A stretch of DNA of 34,516 nt, from positions 1 through 34,516 of the forward strand of contig JACNKC010000021.1 of assembly GCA_014382245.1 (NCBI GenBank), given 5' to 3'. The notes below the pieces were generated by a model. That model ran no database searches. It was not told the DNA's origin and worked only from the letters and a program-made list of their open reading frames with translations. The stretch comes from Pseudomonadota bacterium (GTDB lineage: Bacteria; Desulfobacterota; Binatia; UBA1149). The stretch's first letter is position 1; each line of letters opens with the position of its first letter. A program made the translations under genes and the position numbers. Below are positions 23,465 through 30,933 of this stretch, in pieces.

Positions 23465-25381
23465 TCAGGAAGGAGCCGACGGCGGATCGAGGGATGGAGC
23501 CCGCTGTGGCTGGCGAAGCTTGCGCAGCGCCTTGGCCTCGATCTGCCGGATACGCTCGCGCGTTACGGCAAACTTCTGGCCAACTTCCTCGAGGGTGAAG
23601 TCGGTCTTCTCGCCTATGCCGAAGCGCATCCTGAGAATCTGCTCCTCGCGCGGGGTGAGCGTGGCCAGCACCTTGCGGGTCTGCTCTTCGAGGCTCAGCG
23701 CCACGGCGGCTTCAGCCGGTGACACCGACTGGCGATCCTCTACGAAGTCGCCGAGCGAACTCTCCTCGTCATCGCCGATGGGAGTCTCGAGCGAAACCGG
23801 CTCCTTTACGATCTTGAGCACCTTGCGAATCTTGTCCGCAGGCATCTCCATCTGTTCAGCGATTTCGTCCGGCGCCGGCTCACGACCAAGCTGCTGCACG
23901 AGGTAACGCGACGTACGCAGAACCTTGTTGATGGTCTCGATCATGTGCACCGGGATGCGAATGGTTCGCGCCTGGTCGGCGATGGCCCGGCTGACGCTCT
24001 GGCGAATCCACCAGGTCGCGTAAGTCGAGAACTTGTAGCCGCGCTGGTACTCGAACTTGTCCACGGCACGCATAAGTCCGATGTTGCCTTCCTGTATAAG
24101 GTCGAGAAAGCCCAGGCCGCGATTCGTGTAACGCTTGGCTATCGAGACCACCAGTCTCAGGTTAGCCTCGATGAGATCCTTCTTGCCTTTCTGCGAGCGT
24201 TCCTCGCCGCGACGGATGATGCGTACCGCCCAGTCCAGGTCCTCGGTCGACATGCCGATCTCGGCTTCGATGGCGCGCAGGTTACGCCGCGCTTCGCGTA
24301 TGGCCGCTCCCATCTTGATGGCCGCATCGGTGCTCATGCGCAGGTTACCGGTAGCCTTGCGCTTGGCGTTGGTGTCTCCGGACGAGAGCTTGCGGACCAG
24401 TTCGAGGATCTGCTTGCTGTCCCTGCGGGTGCGCTTTCCGGCGCGGATTATCACCCGCTCCTGCTTCCGGGCGAGCTCGCGGGCCTCCTTGAACTTGCCG
24501 ACTATGCGGGTGACGTGGGCCTCGCCCAGCCCCATGTCGATAAGATGGAGCCGAACCTTTTCTCTCGAGGCTTCAAACTTGTTTTCCCTCTCCGTGGGTT
24601 TGCGGCGGGTCTTGACGTTCTTAGCCGGGGCAAAGCGCTTGGGCTTGGTAGCCTGGTAGGTGCTGGCCATGCGCTTGAGCGCGGTGACCTCCTTGAGAAA
24701 CTTCTTGAGCTTCCTCTCGTCTTTCTCAGCGCTGGCCGCCCGGTCTTCCTCTGACTCGTCGGCAAAAATATCCCGTGGCTCGATCTCGCCCGAACGAACA
24801 CGCACGGCGATGCCCACCACGTACTCAATAGATACCGGCAAGGAGTACACGCAGTCGCGAACCTCGTGCAGGCCGGCCTCGATCTCCTTGGCAATGGTTA
24901 CTTCCTGCTCACGCGACAGCAGGGGTACGCTGCCCATCTCCTGCAGGTACATCCGGACCGGGTCGGTGCTGTCGGACGCATAGTCCTTGGAGGCCGTCGC
25001 GCTGGGCTTGGGGCGCGCCTTGGCCGGCTTCGCCGCCACTCGCTTGGGAGGCCCATCCTCCGAATTTTCGCCCAACCACTCTTCGTCGTCGCCATCGAAA
25101 AGCGCGTCGTGGTCAGCGCCGGAGTCGGTGGAATTCGAAGGAGCATCGTCAGTTCCAGCGGCCTTGTTGCTGCCCGAGTAACCCTCCTCGAGTTCTATGT
25201 CGTTCTCGGTCAGCAGGCTGACGGCGGCGTTGAGATCCTCGGGCGTGAAATCGTCCTTGGGCATCACGCGGCTGACTTCGTCGTAGGTCACAAAGCCACG
25301 GTCACGGCCAAGCTCGATGAGCTTGGCGACTACCTTGTCAAGATCATGCCCGCTGGTGTGTTTTGCTGTATTTTTCTGCAT
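23465..25381 (-). CDS. rpoD: Primary RNA polymerase sigma factor RpoD (sigma70)
   Basis: A 638-residue group 1 sigma factor from ATG 25381. Region 1.1 (about 10-70) contains [22 protein letters not shown]. Region 1.2 is [23 protein letters not shown] long non-conserved acidic/basic insert follows. Region 2 spans [20 protein letters not shown] to [20 protein letters not shown], region 3 follows, and region 4 is [21 protein letters not shown] and [19 protein letters not shown]. It directs RNA polymerase to housekeeping promoters. The frame opens 20 codons earlier (TTG) but those residues do not resemble region 1.1. dnaG, often adjacent, is absent. Two palindromes lie in its upstream region. Confidence 0.97.
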   Translation of the reverse strand: MQKNTAKHTSGHDLDKVVAKLIELGRDRGFVTYDEVSRVMPKDDFTPEDLNAAVSLLTENDIELEEGYSGSNKAAGTDDAPSNSTDSGADHDALFDGDDEEWLGENSEDGPPKRVAAKPAKARPKPSATASKDYASDSTDPVRMYLQEMGSVPLLSREQEVTIAKEIEAGLHEVRDCVYSLPVSIEYVVGIAVRVRSGEIEPRDIFADESEEDRAASAEKDERKLKKFLKEVTALKRMASTYQATKPKRFAPAKNVKTRRKPTERENKFEASREKVRLHLIDMGLGEAHVTRIVGKFKEARELARKQERVIIRAGKRTRRDSKQILELVRKLSSGDTNAKRKATGNLRMSTDAAIKMGAAIREARRNLRAIEAEIGMSTEDLDWAVRIIRRGEERSQKGKKDLIEANLRLVVSIAKRYTNRGLGFLDLIQEGNIGLMRAVDKFEYQRGYKFSTYATWWIRQSVSRAIADQARTIRIPVHMIETINKVLRTSRYLVQQLGREPAPDEIAEQMEMPADKIRKVLKIVKEPVSLETPIGDDEESSLGDFVEDRQSVSPAEAAVALSLEEQTRKVLATLTPREEQILRMRFGIGEKTDFTLEEVGQKFAVTRERIRQIEAKALRKLRQPQRAPSLDPPSAPS

Positions 25382-25632
25382 ACAAGTTGCGGTCAGCGGC
25401 CGGTATGTACTCTTCGTCCAGACACGGAAAAAGTTGTACAACTAGTCAGTACACTACTCGTGTACCCCCGGCGGCGAACGACCAGCCTTCAACGCTACGC
25501 AGGCCCATGTTACGAGTCAAGAAAATGACCCTGCAAACGCTCTCCAAAAACCATAAAACAGGTAAATGCCCCTTTATTACTGGGCTTTTTCGAGCAATAC
25601 CGACTCCAAGACAGATTGCCGGGCCGAGCTTG
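25382..25632. other. Divergent rpoD / sulfatase intergenic region
   Basis: No gene is seen. The region holds two palindromes near rpoD (separate entry) and an AT-richer stretch (25540-25600). A weak hairpin followed by five T's (GCCC 25568-25571, GGGC 25582-25585, T's 25586-25590) points toward the sulfatase gene. No confident promoter was found for either gene. Confidence 0.5.
25432..25465. promoter_or_regulatory. Paired palindromes upstream of rpoD (candidate operators)
   Basis: AGTTGTACAACT (25432-25443) is a perfect 12-bp palindrome. Five bases further, GTACAC-TACTC-GTGTAC (25449-25465) is a perfect 6-bp inverted repeat. Both contain GTAC and lie 51-84 bp before the rpoD start. They may bind a dimeric regulator of rpoD or of the divergent sulfatase gene. 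No known consensus is assigned. Confidence 0.5.
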
Positions 25633-27084
25633 ATGAAAGGGGGGGGGCAAAAAATACCGGCCCCGCTGTCTGTACCGGGATTGGCCGGGGTTCTTCTGAT
25701 TGCTGCTGCCACCTGCCTGGGCTCCTGCACCCCCCACGTGGGTGGTAACGACCAGCCGATGTCGCTGCTGCTCGTGGTCGTTGACACTCTGAGGGCTGAT
25801 CACCTGGGGCCATGGCGCGATGCGGGCGCGGGCGAGACCGTCACGCCCGCGCTGGATCAACTGGCTGACGAGGCGATTGTTTTTGACCGAGCCTTTTCGC
25901 CGGCACCGTTCACCATGCCGGCCATGGCGGCCACCATGACAGGACGCTGGCCCGACCGGGTGGGCGTGGTCAACCACGATCGACTTACCACCCTGCCCGG
26001 CAATTACCCGCTACTCTCCCAGCTTGCGCTCGAGGCCGGCTACCTAACCGCTGCCGTGGTGACCAACCCATGGCTGGCCCGGCGCAAAAGCGGCTTCGGC
26101 CGCGGCTTTGAAGACTGGTACGACGGCGAGGGTGCCGGCTCACACCCAAGGCGCGGCGCGGCCGCGGTTACCCGGCAAGCCGAGGAGTGGCTGAACAAAA
26201 ACAGCTCCAAGCCTTTTCTGCTGTGGACCCATTACATGGACACGCACATGCCCTACCGTCCCGATCCTGCCTGCAAGCCCAGGCCGGGCTCTTTGCAGCG
26301 CAGCAGCAAGGTTATCAGCGACTTCGTGGAAGGCCGGCTGCAGCCGCAGGAAATATATTTCGGAGTGCGGGGCTACGCAGAAAGCGACCTCGAGGCGACC
26401 CGCCTTATATACGACGACGCGCTTTACTGCGTGGACCAGCAGTTGGGGCGACTGCTCGCCACGCTGCAGGAGCTCGAAATTGCCGACAGCACGGTGGTAG
26501 TCTTCATGGCCGACCACGGCGAGAGCCTGGGTGATCACGGGCTCTATTTTGCCCACGATTTCACCCTCTACGAGGAGCTGCTGCACGTTCCGATGATGAT
26601 GCGGGTGCCGGGTCTTACGCCCGGCCGTCGGCCCGACCCGGTGTCGCTGGTCGATGTTCTGCCGACCCTCTGCGCGCTGATGGAGCTCGATTGCCCGCAG
26701 CAGATGGACGGTCAGGACCTTTTAGGCCAGGCCCCGACGAGCGACCGGGTGCTTTTTGCGGCCGGGCCACCGGCGCGCGAACGGTACTCGATGAACCCTC
26801 GGCAGCCCGTAGCTGGCCTGGCTGGACGCTGGACCGCGGCCACGCGCTCGTCTCTCAAGCTCATACACCTGCCCTGGCCCGGGGGTGCCCGCATGGAGCT
26901 GTACGACCTGGAGCGCGACCCCATGGAAAAAGAGAACCTCTTCGGACAGGTCGACAGCTCGCTGCTGCAGGAGCAGCTGCGCAACTGGCGACGGCAAGGT
27001 GACCAGCAGAGGCCAGAGGCGGCGCAGTCCCCCCTGGGGCCCAACCGCCTGCGGCAGCTGCGCGAACTCGGCTACCTGCGCTGA
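25633..27084 (+). CDS. Sulfatase-superfamily lipoprotein
   Basis: A 483-residue alkaline phosphatase-superfamily hydrolase. The signal (PGLAGVLLIAAATCLGSC) has a lipobox LGSC with Cys32, so it is probably membrane-anchored outside the cytoplasm. Metal motifs include LLLVVVDTLRADHLGPW (Asp51) and VVVFMADHGESLGDHG (Asp, His). The nucleophile region reads SPAPFTMPAMAATMTGRWP: Thr94 sits where sulfatases carry the formylglycine Cys or Ser, so this may be a Thr-type phosphohydrolase or phosphotransferase rather than a true sulfatase. The C-terminus MELYDLERDPMEKENLFG is typical of sulfatase family members. ATG 25633 gives a proper lipoprotein signal; the frame is open about 90 codons upstream. A run of nine G follows codon 2. 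Confidence 0.88.
   Translation: MKGGGQKIPAPLSVPGLAGVLLIAAATCLGSCTPHVGGNDQPMSLLLVVVDTLRADHLGPWRDAGAGETVTPALDQLADEAIVFDRAFSPAPFTMPAMAATMTGRWPDRVGVVNHDRLTTLPGNYPLLSQLALEAGYLTAAVVTNPWLARRKSGFGRGFEDWYDGEGAGSHPRRGAAAVTRQAEEWLNKNSSKPFLLWTHYMDTHMPYRPDPACKPRPGSLQRSSKVISDFVEGRLQPQEIYFGVRGYAESDLEATRLIYDDALYCVDQQLGRLLATLQELEIADSTVVVFMADHGESLGDHGLYFAHDFTLYEELLHVPMMMRVPGLTPGRRPDPVSLVDVLPTLCALMELDCPQQMDGQDLLGQAPTSDRVLFAAGPPARERYSMNPRQPVAGLAGRWTAATRSSLKLIHLPWPGGARMELYDLERDPMEKENLFGQVDSSLLQEQLRNWRRQGDQQRPEAAQSPLGPNRLRQLRELGYLR
25639..25647 (+). repeat. Homopolymer G9 at codons 3-5 of the sulfatase-like gene
   Basis: Nine consecutive G bases (Gly-Gly-Gly) lie just after the ATG AAA start, followed by CAAAAAA. 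Gain or loss of one base would shift the frame at the very N-terminus. It could also mark an assembly or sequencing uncertainty. Confidence 0.9.
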
Positions 27085-27094
27085 AGCGAAAGAG

Positions 27095-27880
27095 TCAGAA
27101 GCGCTCTACTACTTCGCGATACTGCTGACCCTTCCAGGCCAGCACCAGCCCCTCGCGTTCGATGCGCACGACCCTGAGACCGTTGACGATGTCGTTCTCG
27201 CGCACCATCGCCATGCCCCCGCCGGTGAGCCTGAGCGAGGCCAGGCGTTCCTCGGGACCACGCGCCCACTGTATGAATATGACTCCCAGGAAAGGAGCAT
27301 CCATGGGGCGGCCGTCGAGTATCTCCTCTTCTCGTGGCGCCGGAACAACCGGTGTCGGCCTGGGCGGTACGGGGCTGGGCGGCGCTGGCTTGGCGGCGGC
27401 AACTTTCGGAGCAGCAGCTTTCGGAGCAGCAGCTTTCGGCGGCGTGGGGCTGGGCACTGCCGGCCTGGGCGCTGCCGGCCTGGGCACTGCCGGCCTGGGC
27501 GCTGCCAGCCTGGGCGCTTCCGGCTTGGGCGCTGCAGGCCTGGGCGCTGCCGGCCTGGGCGCTGCCGGCTTGGCGGCGGCGACTTTCGGAGCAGCAGCTT
27601 TCGGCAGCGCGACAGCCTCCGCTCCCGTGGAAGACAGCACCGGGGCAGGCTCCACCGGAGCGGACACGACCTGGACTGGCTCGCTGCCCATCCACGATCG
27701 AACAAAGAGGATCACCGCCAGTGCAGCCACAACCCCCAGCAGCAGTTTACGATTCCCGCCACCCTGCCCGCCGTTCCCCGCTTTGTCGGGCAACTTTCCG
27801 CCCGCAGATAAATCCGAAGGCGCCGCCCCGGGTGATCCCCCTGGACCACCGTCCCGCATGGCGTCGAGTATAGAACTCAA
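27095..27880 (-). CDS. gspB: GspB-type secretion assembly protein
   Basis: A 261-residue protein. It begins MSSILDAMR, like the MSxILDAL start of GspB/ExeB. One membrane anchor (KLLLGVVAALAVILFV, about 45-60) is followed by a Pro/Ala/Lys-rich stretch (about 90-175) built from repeats. A C-terminal T2SB-like domain follows: DAPFLGVIFIQWARGPEERLASLRL, RENDIVNGLRVVRIEREGLVLAWKGQQYREV. GspB partners GspA to move the secretin GspD through the peptidoglycan. The start overlaps the gspA stop by 4 nt (ATGA). The long Pro/Ala rod would span the periplasm. Ends 10 nt from the convergent sulfatase-like gene. Confidence 0.85.
   Translation of the reverse strand: MSSILDAMRDGGPGGSPGAAPSDLSAGGKLPDKAGNGGQGGGNRKLLLGVVAALAVILFVRSWMGSEPVQVVSAPVEPAPVLSSTGAEAVALPKAAAPKVAAAKPAAPRPAAPRPAAPKPEAPRLAAPRPAVPRPAAPRPAVPSPTPPKAAAPKAAAPKVAAAKPAPPSPVPPRPTPVVPAPREEEILDGRPMDAPFLGVIFIQWARGPEERLASLRLTGGGMAMVRENDIVNGLRVVRIEREGLVLAWKGQQYREVVERF
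27385..27604. repeat. Pro/Ala-coding repeat region of gspB
   Basis: A near-identical block of about 38 bp (CTTGGCGGCGGC(A/G)ACTTTCGG...) occurs at 27389-27425 and again at 27569-27604. Between the two lies a degenerate array of GCCTGGGCGCTGCCGGCC-type units encoding APRPA/APKPE. It codes for the extended linker of GspB. Confidence 0.85.
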
Positions 27881-29649
27881 GACAGATCCCCGGCCGAAAG
27901 GGCCGCTCGCATTGCCTCGCCCAGCCCCGGGCGCTTGCGACTGGTGTCAGCGTTGTAGAGCACTACCTGGGTGAGTGGGTCAACCACGCCGTTGGGACTC
28001 AGTCCCGAAGCCGACTGGAAGGCACGCACCGACTCCTTCAGCGCGTCGTCGTATATGCCGTTGACGGCTCCGTCGAAGTGTCCACTCCGGGCCAGCAACG
28101 CCTGCAGCCTCATGACCTCCGGCCCGCCGCTGCCCGAACCGATGCTGCGCACCAGGCTCTCCCTGTCTTTCCAGAGCAAGTGGCCGCGACCGTTCCACGC
28201 CTCTTCAAACGCCGAGCGACCTACCAGCAGTGAACCGCCCAGGTCGAGCAACACGCGCTCCTCGTCCATGCCGCGCAAGAGCACGTAGCGTACCAGGCCG
28301 CCGTTGCCCGGGTCGAGCTCGACAATAAGCGGGAGGTCCACGACCCTGAGCAAGGCGACCGTCATGTCGCCGGAAAGATACCGCAGCCCCCTGTCCTCGG
28401 CCTGCGAGTCGAGGTCCAGCGAGGGGACGCGTGACTCGTCGGAGGTGACCGGGCGGCGCCCCCAGGCTTTGAACAACTCCGACATCGCCGCAACCGCGCC
28501 GTCGAACACCGGCTGTTTGCCCAGCCGTCGTTGAAGAACATCGGCCGACCGGATAACGCCGCGCGAGGCCACCACCGGGGCTACCTGCCCCACTGGGGTC
28601 GCACCCGACGCGGCACGCGCTTCGCTCACCACCGTGGTGCCGGGCATGTCCGGGAGGCTATCGAGCGAGTGCGAATTCCTGGCCACCGGTGCCGCCGGCG
28701 GGCCGGCGGGGCCCGGGTAGTCATCCACCGACCAGACGAGCAGAAAAGCGACGCCGGCAGCGGCCGTAGCCACGCCGGCAGCAACTGAAAGCCGCGCCCC
28801 CCAGCCCATCGGGGGGACTGCTCGCAGCGGAGTCCGGACCTCGTGCAGTTCGGCCCTGGCAGCCACGGTTTCGTCCTGGCCCACGCTGCGACGGCCGCGC
28901 GTCCAAGCCACCAGCAACGAACGGTGGGCGAGTATATTGATCAGCCTCGGTATACCCCCCGAAAAATCATAGAGCAGGTCCATCGCCTGTTCGTCAAAAA
29001 GCGCGGTGGCGTTATTGCCACCGGCAACGTGCAGGCGCTTGGCTATATACTCGCCCAGCTGCTCGCGGTCGAGAGGCTCCAGGTGCCAACGCACCGTGAT
29101 CCTCTGCGCCAGCTGTCGGAGATCGGGTCGCGCGAGCAGGCCACGTAACTCCGGCTGGCCGACCAGCACTATGTGGATAAGCTTTTCGGTCTCGGTCTCG
29201 AGATTGGAAAGCAGGCGAAGTTGTTCGAGGACTACCGGGTCCAGGTTCTGCGCCTCGTCTACTATGATGACAGTGTTGCCGCCGTCGGCTTTCTGGTTGA
29301 TGAGAAACTCGTTGAGCAGCTCGGTGAGTTCCTTCTTGCTCCTGCTGCGCGACGGCAGGCCGAGCTCAGCGTTGATCGTCTGTAACAACTCGACCGGGCT
29401 CAGCACGGGGTTGAAAATATAAGCCCAGGCCAGGTTGCCCGAGTCGCGCAGGTCCCGCATCAGCGCCCTCACCAGCGTGGTCTTGCCCGAACCGACTTCG
29501 CCGGTAACGGCAACGAAGCCGCTGCCCTCGTCGACGCCATAGCGCATGTGTGCGAACGCCTCGGCGTGTTGTTCACCGAAGTAAATAAAGTCCGGATCCG
29601 GGCTGAGCCGGAACGGCAGGTCGCGTAGGGAAAACCAGTCCTTGTACAT
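27877..29649 (-). CDS. gspA: GspA/ExeA-type AAA ATPase with peptidoglycan-binding domain
   Basis: A 590-residue protein from ATG 29649. The cytoplasmic AAA domain has the P-loop GEVGSGKTT (50-58), Walker B VIIVDEAQ (127-134), and GQPELRGLLARPDLRQLAQRI. A single membrane helix (about 284-306) is followed by a periplasmic peptidase-C39-like region (about 400-500, RYLSGDMTVALLRVVDLPLIVELD...). A C-terminal peptidoglycan-binding domain (about 505-567) contains LQALLARSGHFDGAVNGIYDDALKESVRAFQ. With GspB it remodels or threads peptidoglycan to assemble the type II secretin. A GGAGG Shine-Dalgarno sequence lies 8 nt before ATG 29649, which decides the start over an in-frame GTG/ATG upstream. Coupled to gspB. 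Confidence 0.93.
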   Translation of the reverse strand: MYKDWFSLRDLPFRLSPDPDFIYFGEQHAEAFAHMRYGVDEGSGFVAVTGEVGSGKTTLVRALMRDLRDSGNLAWAYIFNPVLSPVELLQTINAELGLPSRSRSKKELTELLNEFLINQKADGGNTVIIVDEAQNLDPVVLEQLRLLSNLETETEKLIHIVLVGQPELRGLLARPDLRQLAQRITVRWHLEPLDREQLGEYIAKRLHVAGGNNATALFDEQAMDLLYDFSGGIPRLINILAHRSLLVAWTRGRRSVGQDETVAARAELHEVRTPLRAVPPMGWGARLSVAAGVATAAAGVAFLLVWSVDDYPGPAGPPAAPVARNSHSLDSLPDMPGTTVVSEARAASGATPVGQVAPVVASRGVIRSADVLQRRLGKQPVFDGAVAAMSELFKAWGRRPVTSDESRVPSLDLDSQAEDRGLRYLSGDMTVALLRVVDLPLIVELDPGNGGLVRYVLLRGMDEERVLLDLGGSLLVGRSAFEEAWNGRGHLLWKDRESLVRSIGSGSGGPEVMRLQALLARSGHFDGAVNGIYDDALKESVRAFQSASGLSPNGVVDPLTQVVLYNADTSRKRPGLGEAMRAALSAGDLS

Positions 29650-29657
29650 GGGCCCGC

Positions 29658-29662
29658 CCTCC
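29658..29662 (-). promoter_or_regulatory. Shine-Dalgarno site of gspA
   Basis: GGAGG on the minus strand, 8 nt before ATG 29649. It is one of the clearest ribosome binding sites in the window and fixes the gspA start. It contrasts with the leaderless genes. Confidence 0.75.
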
Positions 29663-29675
29663 ATCATCCCCAAGC

Positions 29676-29683
29676 GGGGGGGG
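29676..29683. repeat. G8 homopolymer in the gspA leader
   Basis: Eight G bases on the plus strand (C8 in the gspA 5' region), 13 bp upstream of the GGAGG. Length change here would alter leader structure or promoter spacing, not the coding frame. Confidence 0.85.
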
Positions 29684-29707
29684 CATTACAAGCTCCATCG
29701 CAATCCG

Positions 29708-29736
29708 TTGCCAGTGTGCCGCGCTGCGGCTAGAAA
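29708..29736 (+). promoter_or_regulatory. Sigma70-like promoter of the MFS gene
   Basis: TTGCCA (29708-29713), 17-nt spacer, TAGAAA (29731-29736), ending 6 nt before ATG 29743. The purine-rich GAGGAG in that gap touches the ATG and is too close to act as a normal Shine-Dalgarno sequence, so a leaderless mRNA is likely. Confidence 0.6.
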
Positions 29737-29742
29737 GAGGAG

Positions 29743-30933
29743 ATGCCTGCTCGCATTCCGCTAGCCTTTTTTACAGTCTCGCTGGCCAACTTTCTCTCGT
29801 TCTTGAATTTTGCCTTCTTCTTCCTGCTGCCGGTGTGGGTTCTCAAGCAAGGCGGCGGTGAAGAAGCGGCGGGCAGGATCATAGGCGTAGCGGGCCTGGC
29901 GGGCTTGATCGTGCTGCCGGCGGTGGGCTACCTGCTCGACCGGATGGGCAGGCGGCGTTTTCTCATCTTTGGCACGGCGATAGGAGCCCTGACCTCGCTG
30001 GCCTTCATAGGAGTTAATGGCATAGGCTGGCAGGTCTACGCCCTGCGCGCGTTGCAGGGCGTGGCCTTCACCTGCTCGTTTACCGGCGCTCAGACCCTCG
30101 CAGTACTCTTCGCTCCAGCCTCGCGGCGAGCCGAAGTACTGGGTTGGTTCGGCATCTCCACCATACTCACCCACGCCATAAGCCCTGCCCTGGGCGAGGA
30201 AATCGTCCGGCGCTTCAGCTTTGACCACATGTTTGCCTGCGGTGCCGTGGTGGGCGTGGCCGCCTTCCTGGTCAGCTGCCTGCTGCCGCGCCCACCCGAG
30301 CTGCACGCCCACCCCGACGACACGCCGGCCGACAGGGGGATGGCACGCCGGGCGGTGGTCGCCGCCTGCCTGGCCATGCTCTGCTATGGCTTTGGATTTG
30401 GCAGCGTACAGACCTTCGTGCCGGCCATGATCACCAGGCTCGACCTCGGTCGCGTCGGCGTCTTCTTTACCTGCTGGAGTATAGCGGCCGTGGCCACGCG
30501 GATATTCCTCGGACGCGCGTCTGACCGCTTCGGCCGCCGGGCAGTGCTGGTACCGGCCATGGCGACCATGAGCCTGGCCGTGGCCATGCTCGCCTTTGCC
30601 CACGACCTCCCCATGGTGCTGGCTGCCGGCGTCGTGTTCGGCCTGGCCCAGGGCCTGCTCTACCCGACCATGAACGCACTGGTCGTGGATTGGAGCCATC
30701 CCGAGAACATAGGCCGCACCCAGTCACTGTTCAGCGGGTCGTACAGCCTGGGAATATCGGCCTGCTCGTTCCTCTTCGGAACCATAGTCGAAAACCATGG
30801 TTACGCCGCCATGTACGTGGCGTCGCTGGCCGTTACCAGCATAGGCCTGCTGTTTTTCGTCCTCAGGGGGCCGTCTGACCGCGCCCCGGCCTGGCCGGGA
30901 GCTCAGGCCGATATTTCGTCCGAAGAGAAGTAG
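29743..30933 (+). CDS. Major facilitator superfamily transporter
   Basis: A 396-residue inner-membrane protein with about 12 hydrophobic segments in two halves joined by a hydrophilic loop (RPPELHAHPDDTPADRGMARR). The MFS A-like motifs are GYLLDRMGRRRFLIFG after helix 2 and GRASDRFGRRAVLVPA in the second half. YALRALQGVAFTC is typical of helix 4. It probably exports or imports a small molecule by proton coupling; the substrate cannot be told from sequence. Its last 31 nt overlap the 3' end of the convergent HtrA-like gene. No pathway partner is adjacent. Confidence 0.9.
   Translation: MPARIPLAFFTVSLANFLSFLNFAFFFLLPVWVLKQGGGEEAAGRIIGVAGLAGLIVLPAVGYLLDRMGRRRFLIFGTAIGALTSLAFIGVNGIGWQVYALRALQGVAFTCSFTGAQTLAVLFAPASRRAEVLGWFGISTILTHAISPALGEEIVRRFSFDHMFACGAVVGVAAFLVSCLLPRPPELHAHPDDTPADRGMARRAVVAACLAMLCYGFGFGSVQTFVPAMITRLDLGRVGVFFTCWSIAAVATRIFLGRASDRFGRRAVLVPAMATMSLAVAMLAFAHDLPMVLAAGVVFGLAQGLLYPTMNALVVDWSHPENIGRTQSLFSGSYSLGISACSFLFGTIVENHGYAAMYVASLAVTSIGLLFFVLRGPSDRAPAWPGAQADISSEEK

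Noticed and set aside
25568-25590. Hairpin plus T-run as an intrinsic terminator
   Set aside because: Only a 4-bp stem with a 10-nt loop, in a divergent intergenic region where no transcript needs to end.
25363-25632. Upstream extension of the sulfatase-like frame
   Set aside because: It would overlap the rpoD start and place the lipoprotein signal inside the protein; ATG 25633 gives a proper signal peptide.
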